In this document: positions 1-10,900 of the stretch, piece by piece
Numbering within the stretch: position 1 is the first letter of the stretch
How the letters are laid out: each line of letters starts with the position of its first letter
From: Pseudo-nitzschia pungens
Taxonomy: Eukaryota > Bacillariophyta > Bacillariophyceae > Bacillariales > Bacillariaceae
Direction: 5' to 3'
Assembly: GCA_037355855.1 (NCBI GenBank)
Contig: CM074758.1
Location: 2,763,001 to 2,827,000 of the forward strand
DNA length: 64,000 nucleotides
Notes under the pieces: model-generated
What the model was told of the DNA's origin: nothing
The model's input: only the letters and a program-made list of their open reading frames with translations
Database searches by the model: none
Position numbers and translations under genes: made by a program

Positions 1-553
1 GGTATTGTCCTTACGAAGTAGTACGAGCAACTTAGTTTTAATCTAATACCGCTTACTTATCCCATAATTCTCTCAAAATCATAATACCGGTAACTTACAG
101 TAAGCCTTAGGAGTAACCTTACGGTAAGATCTTACTCATACTTGTCATACTTTGTATTCATGTACACGTAGAGTATATTTGTACGTTGATACGTTATCAG
201 GTGATGAGTGATGAAGCGAACTTTCTCACACCAAGAAAAGGAGAAAAAAATGATGACGAAAAAGATATTATTTTCCCCGACAACGGAATCATGAACAGCT
301 GTGCGGATGACAATGAGAAGGTTACGTAAGGCCTACCGTACGTAACAAGCAGCATCATTCTGGAGGAGAATGCTGATGAGCATCCCATTTCCACGCCTTC
401 GTATCGAAAAATTCCGATCCCTACACATACCTTACTTGTACTCTCTCGAATAAAATTCATTCCTTTCATTGACGCATTCAGTCCTCGCAAATTCGGTTGG
501 ATCCATCGAAGATATTGAGCTGTCGGAGGAGGAAGTGTGAAACGAACGAGAAG
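1..553. other. Upstream non-coding stretch
   Basis: No credible gene is seen. The stretch holds two copies of the dispersed GTAACCTTAC/GTAAGGTTAC motif (about 113-128 and 317-332), AT-rich runs, and probably the promoter and 5' leader of the gene starting near 554. Short open frames on both strands have no recognisable domain. Confidence 0.5.
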
Positions 554-1238
554 ATGACATTGTCAGGGAAGATTGTTGGCAGTTTGCTTCGATTCTTCGT
601 GTTGTTGGGGGTTGTGTCTGAATTCCACTCTCGCGTGGACATTGCAAGCGCATTTTTGACTACAACGACCTCGGCTTCTTCTTGCGCCTTCTTCTGCAAT
701 CAGCACGATCAGTAAAGTCCCCTGTAGAGGGTGGGAACAACAGATCCGACACGGGCAGGAATTGTTCTCTACTCCGCCACCGTTGTCGCCTCTATCCAAC
801 AACGAGGATTACGACTATGACGACTATACAACCGAAGAAGTCACAAATATGCACAACGTGATTGTATCGTTGAGCGAGGAATCCAACGACGATGTCCGAC
901 GAGCTCGCCTCCAGCAAATAATGGAAATTGCCCTGGCAGGACCCAATGGTGGACCCAAGCGATTTTCCTTGTTGTTTGAGAGGGTGCTCACACAGGTAGG
1001 AGAAAAGGTTCAGAAAGATGCTAGGGAAAAGTATGCGAAACAGGCAGCAGACCTGGAAGAGGAAAACAAAAATGGGGAGAGTCCCAGCGAGCCAGCGTCC
1101 GGAACCGACGACACGGAGTCCGCCGAAACCCCAGAAGTAAAGGAACCGCGAGAGAAGACAGCAGAGGAACTCCAGTTGTGGGCCCTGGTTGACATGATGA
1201 TCCAATCAAAGACCATAATAAAGAAACACAAACTCTAA
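554..1238 (+). CDS. Putative plastid-targeted hypothetical protein, frame broken
   Basis: The ATG at 554 opens a frame whose first about 35 residues look like an ER signal peptide (a hydrophobic LLRFFVLLGVV core) followed by ASAF, the motif that marks diatom plastid-targeting presequences; a Ser/Thr-rich transit-like stretch follows. This frame stops at TAA 713-715. A second frame, offset by +1, runs to 1238. It carries an acidic DYDYDDY stretch and a hydrophilic helical region rich in E, K and Q, ending in a lysine-rich tail. I recognise no domain. The two parts can be joined either by a one-base excess before about 713 or by a canonical but weak 163-base GT-AG intron (712-874). Short GT-AG introns of 32 or 47 bases also exist but do not restore the frame. 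Plastid targeting is inferred from the presequence alone. Confidence 0.42.
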
Positions 1239-1547
1239 TAAATAAAGTCCGAAGTGTTAAAGACCTCTGGTTCCATGTTTCCACACCTCGTAGCTTTCTG
1301 TCAGTCTGTCGTTTACGCAAGAGTTGTGTTTCGCGTATACTCGGTATCGATGAAGTGCAAGAACGGGTAGAAGCGCTAAACTCTAGCACAACAGGTAACT
1401 CAAGAAAACTAGAAAATCATGCTACTATGTACTTCGGAGTGCAGGACTACAGACTTTGCATTCGTGGATATTTCTGATGGTGGCTCTTCCATTATTCGTG
1501 TTTTATGGTATGTATTCGTTAGTTCAGAACGTGATTCTGGGTTGCTC
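1239..1547. other. Convergent 3' intergenic region
   Basis: This lies between two genes that converge. No gene is seen. It should hold the 3' UTRs and polyadenylation sites of both. Confidence 0.5.
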
Positions 1548-3771
1548 TCAGTATTGATGCGTAGGAACAGGATACGACGCCGAGGGATATCCAGCTGGTT
1601 GCTGCTGCTGCTGCTGCTGTTGTGGATAACCGCCGGGTGGTTGCGCAAACGAGGGAGCCGGAGCTTGCTGAGCAAACGCCGGCGGCGCGGGCGCGTGTTG
1701 CGGATAATGCTGTTGTTGTGGTTGTGGTTGTTGTGGTTGTCCCGGATATCCCTGGGGAGCGGGAGCACCGTACGGAGCATGGTACGACTGTTGCTGCTGC
1801 TGCGGTGGCCCCGTCGTCGAGGACGGATAAAATGCGGGCTGTTGGGGAGGGGCTCCCGGATAGGCCGCATTGGGATTGACGGCGGGGACCAGTGCTCCGG
1901 CACCGGGGTCCCCAAAGAAGGGGGGCACGGATGCCGATTCGTCCATTGCACCCTTATTGCTGTTGCCCATAAAGTCAATACTGGGTGCCCTATTTGGTCT
2001 TGTGGCGCCTGCACACCACAACAAAATGCAACGCGAGACAACACGAGATGAAAAACCAATCATCATCATCAGACGAAACGCGAGGTCGGAACAACAAACG
2101 AACACAAGTGTCAGTAACCTTATGCACCACCCATATACCAAAACGGGAAACCAACAGTCGCCTGCGCCGCGCCGTGCATCGCAGCAATCCATCCGGATTG
2201 ACAGCGACAGCGGCGGTAACACCGGCATCGTCGCCGTTCCTTCCGTTGTTTCACTCACCGGTTCCATTGACCCCGGGCCCCAGGGTATAGTTTTGGTACG
2301 CTCCGGCGGGACGACCGCCGGCGGCGTTTGTCGCCCCCTTTTGCCGCGCAAATTGCAGCTGTCGTTCCTCCTGGGACTTTCGCCATTCTTCCTCCTGCTT
2401 TCGGTCGTGGTGTTCCTTGACGGCTCCCGTCGCCCGGATGCCGTTGTCGAGTGGCGTGTTCTTCATGCACTCGACAATGGCCTCGCGGCAGGCGTCGACC
2501 TCCTTGGCGTCGTAGCTCCCAAAGGCGGCCGCAATCGTCGGCCCGTAGTCCATCCAGCGCTCCAGCTTGAACTGCCGCACGGCCTTGTTGTTCCCGTAGG
2601 GCTTGGTTCGGCACTGGGTGACCTGGTAGCCCCGCACGTTGGGCTTGTAGAGGTCGTGGACAAAGTTGATGGCGAGCTTGATCAAAAAGTTTCGCTGGCT
2701 CTGGGAGTGGTAGGGGTTGTTGAGCCAGTCGTCAAAGTCTCCCTGGGACCGGAACCACAGCATGGTGTGTCCGCCGTACTGGATCCAAAAGGACTGCTTC
2801 CACTTTTTCATCACGATGGTGCGGAAGGAGATTCTCGACAGGACAAATCCCCTCTTTCCGACGAGTTCGGCCTTCGGCAGCGACGAGCAGTTCGATCCGG
2901 CCACCTGCCGGGCGAGCATGTTGCTGTAGGGATTGCGGGCGTTCTGTGATTTGTACCGGTCGTCTCCATTGTTTCGGTTGCTTCCGCCGTGCACCGTGAC
3001 GGAGGTCGGAGGAGGAGGCCCCATCGATTGGCGGCCGCCGCCGCCGCCGCTCTGGTGGCTGGTGCTGTTTTGTTCGTAGGACACGTGGCTGTACGCCGAT
3101 TTCTGCGTGTGCTCCGGGGGCTCCTGGTAGGAGGGTGTTGGCGGGTACGCCGGTTGCTCTGGGTAAGACGACTGTTGCTGCTGCTGCTGTTCCTGCATCG
3201 GCGTCCCCGGCTGCGGGGCCGCAGCCCAGGGATCCCGTGCCGCCGAAGCCGCAGCCCAGGGATCGGCAGCGGGAGCCGGATAGGCCTGCTGCTGTGGCTG
3301 CTGCTGCGGAGGTTGCGGCTGGGGTGGAGGCGCCGGAGCCGGCACCGGCACCGCAAAGGGATCAAAGGATGCCGCGGTTGCCGTCGAAGCCCGGGTGGGA
3401 GGTGGGGCCACAAAGCTCGAGTTCAGATTGGCGCTGGACGGAGCAATATCCCACGGAGTCGGTTGCGGTTGCTGCGATTGCTGCTGTGGAGGTTGCGGTG
3501 CCACCATTGCCGCGTAGGGATTGGAGGGTTGCGTCGCCACTACCAACTGTTGGTGTTGCTGCTGGGGAGTGGGAGGAGCAGCATTAAACGCTTGGGGTGC
3601 GGGTTGCTGGAATTGCTGCTGCTGTTGGTATTGTGGTTGTGACTGCTGCTGGGGAGGTGCTTGCTGCTGCTGCTGCTGCTGCTGATACTGCGGTGGAGGT
3701 TGCTGGTAGGCAGGTGCTGCAGCTCCAGCATTTGGAGTGGGCATTGCGGCAAAGGCAAACGGATCGGCCAT
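1548..3771 (-). CDS. Q/P-rich protein with a PH-like domain
   Basis: Two exons, 3771-2259 and 2008-1548, give about 657 residues. The intron (2258-2009, 250 bases) has a GTGAGT donor and GTGCAG acceptor, and phase 1 matches on both sides. The start is the ATG at 3771 (MADPFAFAAMP); the frame stays open upstream only through non-ATG codons. The N-terminal roughly 300 residues are low-complexity Q, P, A and Y with polyglutamine tracts. A compact domain of about 130 residues follows; its strand pattern, with KRGFVLSRISFRTIVMKKWK and a membrane-type basic patch, is what I would expect of a pleckstrin-homology-like fold. After a charged helix (KEHHDRKQEEEWRKSQEER) comes a second P/Q-rich tail in exon 2. 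PH domains usually bind phosphoinositides, and the divergent neighbour is a phosphoinositide 5-phosphatase, but a functional link is only inferred. The domain call rests on pattern, not on a search. Confidence 0.7.
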
Positions 3772-4797
3772 GGTGGACGTGTTTGCTATTATTGTTTGTT
3801 GCGTAGTCGTGGTCACTAATACACAAGAACCTTGTCACACCGGGAAGTTGGGTTTCGTTGAAGGTGAGGAAGCGAATGACCAAGACACAATAACGCAACG
3901 TTTTTGGACTGGATCGGTTGTGTTCGCTTGGTCTCGATTTCGATTCGATTCGGTTCGGTTTGGATTGTATCGAACTGTTGTACAGACACACAAGAATTGA
4001 ATTGAGGATTTTGGTGAGCGGGTGGGTGGCGTTCCAGATGGGATACAAGTTACACTTTTCCGTGCCTCGTTTGCAGCTTTGGAGGACGGCCCAGCTTTGG
4101 ACGCACAAAAAAATCTAGTGAGGAAGATTCCACTATGGCATAAGAGGCTGTTTCGCGCTCGTCGTCGTAGTACAGTAACCTTACTTTTACACGTTCTCGT
4201 ACAGTGTGTTTCGGCAGGTATGTGTCCCGTGGAGAGTTGTTTCGTCCTACGTAACCTTACTCGTACGGGGATGTATTTGATTTTCGTACGAGACGACATC
4301 GTATTACGGTACAGTAGAATACAGTACATTAGGAACGAATGACAGAGTGCTAAAGTCCAAGTGACCCTTCCTTTATCGACGACGACTCACTCATTCTTTG
4401 GAGATTTTGAGATTCAATCATGTGAATCACCCGAAAAGAGTCGTGTTTTGTGTTGGCGAAATAAGCCAGCATTCGACCGTTGAGACCCTAAACTTCGGAA
4501 CTGGCGTCCGCGCCCCTCAAACCGGACCGTGTCACTGTTCTGTACCGGGTACGTACTTGTACTTGTACTTGTCTTTGTACTAACGAGTTAGATTGTGATT
4601 TCTTTATTTTGCCGGCAGGCAGGGGAGGCGGGCAGGTCGGTCTCGGAGTGTGAATTTTGAGTCCAATCATCCACCCCAACAAAGTTTTCGATGAACACGA
4701 ACGAACAACTGCGATAAGCTATGCTCGGTCTCAGAACTGATTTAGTCTTTTTGACGAACCCTTTTTACCGCTATCAGACCGATACGGTACAGATCAT

Positions 4798-4822
4798 GGG
4801 TCATAATAATTTATTATGACCC
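4798..4822. repeat. 25-bp perfect inverted repeat
   Basis: GGGTCATAATAA, one central T, then TTATTATGACCC. The 12-bp arms are perfect and would form a hairpin. It lies in the divergent intergenic region. Function unknown. Confidence 0.7.
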
Positions 4823-5017
4823 CTGGTACAGGTAAGGAAGAAACCAGGTAAGTACGTAGTATATCGTTAAGGTTACTCGTACGACTAAGGTAAGTTCCAG
4901 GTCCTCGTACTCGTACCGTTACAAGACGTCGATGGGAAAGAAAAATCTTTCCGACCGTTAGGAACCTCACTACCGGTGCGTGTACGAGTAAGGTATTCGT
5001 TATCTCCATATGGTACG

Positions 5018-5037
5018 GTAACCTTACGTAAGGTTAC
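5018..5037. repeat. 20-bp palindrome of the intergenic motif
   Basis: GTAACCTTACGTAAGGTTAC is a perfect palindrome made of two copies of the 10-mer that recurs between genes throughout the window. Confidence 0.8.
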
Positions 5038-5672
5038 TTGGATATAAATTGACGAAGTTGTAAGTTATTGCACGTACCCGGTACACGTACTCCTACACTT
5101 ATGTGATACGTATCATATGCACTTAGTAAGGGCATGTATGAAGTACTATCATGACTAAGGTTAGCTTGTATCATGATGTCGTACAAACTACAAATCCATT
5201 CATGCGCTGGTGCATCGCGCAACGGAAAGGCAATTTGTACTCCGTGAAGTAACCTTGCTCGTACAAGCAAGGTTAGTTAGTTGTTTGTTCCATACCAAAT
5301 TTACGGTTAAGATCGTATCGCTTTTACGGAATGTAATCCATCGGAACGAACCAAAAAAAAAGCTCGAGTGACCTTCTCAATCGGACGAAGCGAAGTGTCA
5401 TCATCATTGGCTTCGGCACGACAAAAGAGAACAGATTAGGACGCACTGTGTTTCGGGGAGAAGAACACAACAACGAAGAGTTTTCAAAAACACCACCGTA
5501 CCAACTGTTGGGTCATTGCTTCAAAAGAGCAGACGAGATTGAACTCCGAGGACGGAAGGATTTCATAATACAACAATAGTATTATTGTTATACGCAGATA
5601 CGAGGCAATCTACCAGAGAGATCAGGAACTGACCCGAAAACCTGGGAGAGGAGATATAATTTGCCGTGAAAC

Positions 5673-8600
5673 ATGTCCAACACTCCGAATCATTCGGGAA
5701 TTCCCGGTTGGGCTCTGCCGCCATCTCAGCAGCAACAGCAGCAATCACAACAGCAGCAACCACAACAGCATCAGCATCAGCAACAATACACTCCTCAACA
5801 GCAGTACACTCCTCAACAACAGTTCCAGCAACCGCAAGCGATGCATCAATATCAGCAATCACCGCAGCAGCAGCAGCAGCAGCGGCAATATCACTATCAG
5901 CAGCAACAACAACAGCAACGACAGGTGGCGTCCCCCAGTTCTGCAGCTGTGCCCCTACACTCCCGCTCAGCAACAGCGACAGATGGTGGCCCCGGGTGCT
6001 ACGGCCTTGTCCTACACGCCCCAACAGCAGCAACAAAATCAACATCAACAGATGATGACCCCGAACGCTGCAGCCGTTCCCCGAGCCGCGAACAGTAAGC
6101 AGCAACATCAACCACAACATCCAATGCAGCAGCAGCAGCAGCAGCAGCAACCACAACATCCAATGCAGCGACAGATGGTGGCACCGAATGCAGCGGCAGT
6201 CGCTCCCGTTGCTGCAGCGACCCAACCTCCCCCACAAGCGGGCGTTCCCCGAGACACGAATACGGTGACACCACCCCCATCGGGAGGAGTGCAGGCACAA
6301 GCGCAAGGACAAGTGCAGGCACAAGCTCAAGCTCAAGCACAACCCCGAGCTCCGACACAGACACAGACACAATCCCAGTCCAATCAACCCGCTCACGGGC
6401 AGCGAACAAAGGCCGGCAAGAACAACAACAAAAACAAGAATAACAACAAGGTCCTGGTCACCAACGAACCCGATCAGGAAACCGAGGACGGACGGATCCG
6501 CAACCGTCAGGCCATGGCCAGGATCCGGGATGACTGGATCTACAAGCGGGTCCGCGAACGAGTCCAGGAATTCACCGAATATCGCCAGGTGAGTGCATTG
6601 TAGTGGAGTGGAGTGGAGTGCGGTCGATCGATCTATCTATCTATCTAGAGATTCATTCGGAGAGTGCAGCGCGCGGAAGTTTACAGATTGGAGGAGGCAG
6701 CATTCGGTTTTTTGCCTTCCTACCGTACCTGCGTACCCATGGCCCCGCCCCTCACCGAAAATGTGCCGAATCAATCCGTTGTCTTACCTTTCGCTCTTGC
6801 CCTTATTGTATTCCCGTGTTGTCCAATCCTGAAAACTCGTGTCGGTTTCCGCTTTTCAACTGCACTTTGATTGCACCCTGCACGTACCAACCGCAGGCCA
6901 CCATTTTTGTCGGGACCTGGAACGTGAACGCCAAGGGCAAGGAAGAATCCCTACAGGAATGGATCTGTGGCGATTGGTACCGGCACAATCTCATGCCGGA
7001 CGTGGTCGCGGTGGGATTTCAAGAAATCGTCGATCTAAACGCCGTCAACGTTGCGGTCGGCAACAAGACGGAACAGCGGAGCCAGTACTGGGCCGACCAG
7101 CTCCGCAACACCCTCAATCCTTCCCACGACCGCAACGGCCAGCCCCTGAGACCACAGTACTCGCTCGTCATGCAGAGGAGCCTGGTGGGCTTGCTGATCT
7201 GCCTCTTTGTCAGGGACCAGCACATGCCGCGGTGCAAGGCCATCACCAGCGACTCGGTCGGGGTGGGCGTCATGGGGATGATGGGCAACAAGGGCGGGGT
7301 CAGCGTGCGGCTCCAGTTTTACGACTCGACCATTTGCTTCGTGTGCACCCACCTGGCGGCACACCGGGAAAACGTGGCCGGACGAAACGCCGACTTTTTG
7401 AACGTCTTTCAAAAGACCAGCTTCGAGGTCGGGGAGACCATTGTTCGGGAAACCGTCCGCAACGGGTCCATGAGCCACTGGAGCCTCGGAAAATCCAGCA
7501 TGGACATTGCGGACCACGACTGCGTGGTTTGGCTGGGAGATCTCAACTACCGCATCGACGAGAGCATGCCCACCGAAAAAGTGCTGGAATTGGCGGTGCA
7601 GAAACGACTCGACCCGTTGCGTCCCCTCGACCAGCTCAACGTCGAGCGACGAGAGGGACGGGTCTTTGAGGGATTCGAAGAGGGAGTCCTGAATTTCGTC
7701 CCGACCTACAAGTACCAGCCGGGAACGGACGTCTTTGAGCAACGCCCGGAAAAAAAGCTGCGTGCCCCCGCCTGGTGCGACAGGATTTTGTGGATGAACA
7801 ACCAGGGCGATCCCCGACACGTCCAGCAACTCACCTATAACCGCAGCGAGTCGCCCAATTGTTCCGATCACAAGCCGGTGTACTCGACCCTCCGCCTCAC
7901 CGTCAAGGACGTGGTGGAGGAAAGGCGCGAGGCCGTCTACACGGAACTGCTGGGTTTGCTGGATCAGTACGGAGACCAGTCGCCCCCGATAGTCGCTCTG
8001 GACACGAAGGAACTGGATTTTGGGGCGGTGCGATACGAGCAGTCCGTCACGCTGCCCGTTCGGATTACCAACACGGGGAAAGTGTGCGCCCAATACCGAT
8101 TTATTCCCAAACTCGACGAGGTGCGTCTCCTTGGTTTGGATTGGTTGGTTTGGTCTGGTTGGGTACCCGCCGGAGAAACAATGTTGGGTTGCGTGCAATG
8201 AATAGCTCTCTGTGTCTTGTTCGCGATGATGGCTTATCATGCGTCTCTCTCTCTTTCTCTCTTCGTATATTATTTCTTGACGACAATCATTCGTCACGCA
8301 TCTTCAGAATTTCCTGTGCAAGTCTTGGATGACCATAACGCCAACGTATGGCATGTTGATTCCGGGAGAAGACGCCGCGACCATCAACGTCACGGTGACG
8401 ATCGACAACAAAACCGCCCAAATGTTGAATGGGGGACGCGAAGTCCTGGACGACGTCCTTATCCTCCGATTGGAAAACGGACACGATCATTACATCACGG
8501 TCAAGGGGACGTATGCAAGATCGTGTTTCGGCATGAGTCTCGACGAAATGGTCTTGTACAAGAATCCCATCCGGACGATCCCTCTCGATCCCATCGAACG

Positions 8601-9162
8601 CGCCGCACAGTTTCCAAACGAATCCGAAATCAGTCCCAGCAGTGCCCTGTGCATTCCGAAAGAGTTGTGGCGAATCGTCGATGCCATCAACGAAAAGGGT
8701 TTGCACACTCCGGAGCTCTTTTCGGTTCCCGGAATCCCTGCCGAGGTGGCGCAGATTCGAGAAGCACTTGACACCGGTGTTCAGTATTCTTCGCCATATT
8801 CGATTCACTCCTATGTGGAATGTTTCACGAAACTTTTATCTTCGCTCTCCGCTCCTGTGATATCCCCAACTTTGTTCCCCTTGGTGGAGATCAATTCCGA
8901 AAACATCCAAGCGATGTCTCGAAAATTTTTGGAGGATTTGACGCCGGTTCACTACAATGTACTGGTTTACGTCATGTCCTTCTTTCGAGAGGTGCTGCTG
9001 TACAAGGATAGGAACGGAGTGCAGGCCGCAAAAATTGCGCGCATTTGTTGCCAGTGTTGCTCCCCAAGTCCTGCTAATATGGTGATGGAATCTTCAATGG
9101 TCCAAAGGCGAGCAGGAATGCACCTAATTTTATTGCATCTATTGGAAACAAGCTCTATTTAA
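5673..9162 (+). CDS. OCRL: OCRL/INPP5B-type inositol polyphosphate 5-phosphatase
   Basis: Exons 5673-5924, 5971-6588, 6897-8120 and 8308-9162 give about 982 residues. The family removes the 5-phosphate of PI(4,5)P2 and related lipids on endosomes, Golgi and plasma membrane. Residues 1 to about 270 are polyglutamine-rich with YTPQQQ repeats. The catalytic domain starts near 291 (FVGTWNVNAKG) and has GFQEIVDLN, MMGNKGGV, WLGDLNYRI (about 501), PAWCDRILW (about 582) and SDHKPVYS (about 613). An ASH-like beta domain follows (about 640-780), then a RhoGAP-like domain (about 800-982). Where active RhoGAPs carry the arginine finger (GIFRxxG) this protein has ELFSVPG, so GAP activity is probably absent, as in animal OCRL. 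The 46-base 'intron' at 5925-5970 is suspect: it encodes repeat motifs of the protein itself, and a one-base excess in the C run at 5952-5955 would explain the break equally well. Introns 6589-6896 and 8121-8307 are clean and in phase. Confidence 0.93.
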
Positions 9163-9340
9163 GCATGACTATTCAAAATCCGAGACGAAGTCTTTTATGA
9201 ATGTATGAACATAGTCATTATCGGGAAAGAAATTTTACAAATCTGTAAAATGTTCAAACATAATTTACAATCTAATGTTACTGTACCCCCCAGGCGTTAA
9301 ATTGACATTGAAACGCAACGATAAAATTTTTCAAAATCTT

Positions 9341-10900
9341 TCAAAATCCGTTACGTTGTTGGTGCTGCTGTTGCAAAAAATCCATTTGACGCAACAAATT
9401 CATTTGATTGTGTTGCTGGTGTGCCAGCTCGGCTTGGTGCACGCCTTGTGCCCTTAGGTATTGTTCCTGCTCGAAATGTTGCATCATTTGAGCTCTGTGG
9501 TGTCTGGCGAGCAACTGCTGCTCTTGTTGGCGCATCATAGCAGCTTCCGCTTGAGTTTGTTGTTGGCCAGATATGCGTGTTTGTAGATCAAGTTGATCTT
9601 TGAGTTGCTGCCCCTCCTGTTGCTTGAATCGCAAGAGAGTATCGGGGACCTTGATAACGTTTTGGCCATTTGCGTTGCGATGGATCCCAAGCGCGTATTG
9701 ATCAACACCAGTCATCGTTCCCAACCCTTTCTGCGAAATATCTTTGGTCGCCTGTCTTTGACTGGTTTGAAGCGCAGCCCAGTTGGCTTTGTCCGATCCT
9801 GGTCGTCGTGCCTGGTTTTGAGCACTTGTATCTTGTTGAGTCGTAGGAAGCTGAGATCTATTTTGTTCAGGCATCCCACCTTGAACAACAGTCTCATTTT
9901 CGAAGTGTTCTCGAAGTCGCATATATTTGCGAGATTCCAAATTCACTCGAGCCCGCTCGAGCGTAGGCAACGGACTTGTCTTCTCGAGTTCAAAGAAATC
10001 TGGCTCCTCTGATTTAGACATGGCCAGCTTTTTATGCGTTCTTGGCAATCGACGCATGTACTTCTGCAAATGAGGCTTTCCTCTCAAGAATAGCTCATGA
10101 AAATACGATCCACGATCCGGTCCGGTTGACTTGCGGCGAAAACTCCATGCGTTGATTACACGGTTGAAGGAGTGATAATTATCGCTTTCGAAAAAGACTG
10201 CGTAACGATGAGTGATGAGTGAGTCATTGTGTTTCGTAGAGTTTCAGGAGGAAAGGACAAAATGGGATCAGTAAATCATAATCATAATTGCATTTCAGAT
10301 TTGAAGTGTTTGAAGAAGTCTTCCAACCTAAAGACTGTCAGAATGAAGTTCCAAGAGTTTTCGTGCCTCCAAGCTGTTGAGGGTTCGCTTTCGCTTCTCG
10401 CTCCAGAGGTTGATGATTCGATCCTGTATCTTACCTGGCAAAACCGAAGTCTCGAAGACGCGGGGCTTCAGGACCTTCCAACTACGACCATGAGGCATCC
10501 ATGTGATAATACTTGATAGTTGTGGCTGAGACAAGAGAGCGTATAGCTTGGTTGGGAAGCGCTGTGAACGGACCCATCCGGAAGCGCGCAAAACAGGTGG
10601 CGGTTGTTGCATGTACGAGATAGATTGGTGCTGCACGGATTGAGCCGCCGCCATCGTGGTAGATTCGTCCAAAGCTTGTAGAAGACCCTCTTGATCAATC
10701 TCGTAGTCAACGTCATACTCCTCTTCTTCTATTTGAGCAAAGTCACAGTAGATGTAACGATCTTTTTGAGATCCGTTGCCATCTCCTCCCCCCTTTTCGC
10801 TCTTTCGCATGTCGGGCTTCTGGGCATCTGCCAAAGTTCCCACCGTCACATTATTACTGTTATTGCTAACAGTGTCTTTCTCCTTCTTCTTCATGGTCAT
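9341..10900 (-). CDS. HSF: Heat shock factor family transcription factor
   Basis: Exons 10900-10435 and 10197-9341 give about 440 residues. The intron (10434-10198) is GT-AG, splits the DNA-binding domain in phase 1, and rejoins VLP to [18 protein letters not shown]. The start is the ATG at 10900. The N-terminus is acidic. The HSF DNA-binding domain runs from about 115 to 215: [25 protein letters not shown], the recognition-helix region [13 protein letters not shown], then [14 protein letters not shown]. The order and spacing are those of diatom HSFs, but NRVINAW replaces the more usual MRQLNGW, so DNA specificity may differ. The C-terminal half is Q- and H-rich with coiled-coil-like stretches ([15 protein letters not shown]) that may serve oligomerisation. 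HSF families are large in diatoms; many members are not heat regulators, so the target is unknown. Confidence 0.92.

Larger units (their letters stand above)
3772..5672. promoter_or_regulatory. Divergent promoter region
   Basis: This 1.9-kb gap separates two divergent genes (PH-like on minus, OCRL-type on plus) and must contain both promoters. No gene is seen. It is rich in the dispersed motif: GTAACCTTAC at 4175-4184 and 4251-4260, a related form near 4869, a perfect palindrome at 5018-5037 and a longer imperfect one at about 5246-5277. Several GTACCGGTAC-like words also occur. Confidence 0.55.

Noticed and set aside
1870..2949. 359-codon open frame on the plus strand
   Set aside because: Antisense to the PH-like gene and crossing its intron; no domain.
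7035..8297. 420-codon open frame on the minus strand
   Set aside because: Antisense to the OCRL-type gene; its apparent hydrophobic and charged parts mirror the conserved phosphatase codons.
10198..10434. Alternative second exon for the HSF gene (an [17 protein letters not shown] stretch near 10290)
   Set aside because: It fits an HSF helix superficially but stops at once and offers no donor. The acceptor at 10198/10199 restores the full DNA-binding domain.
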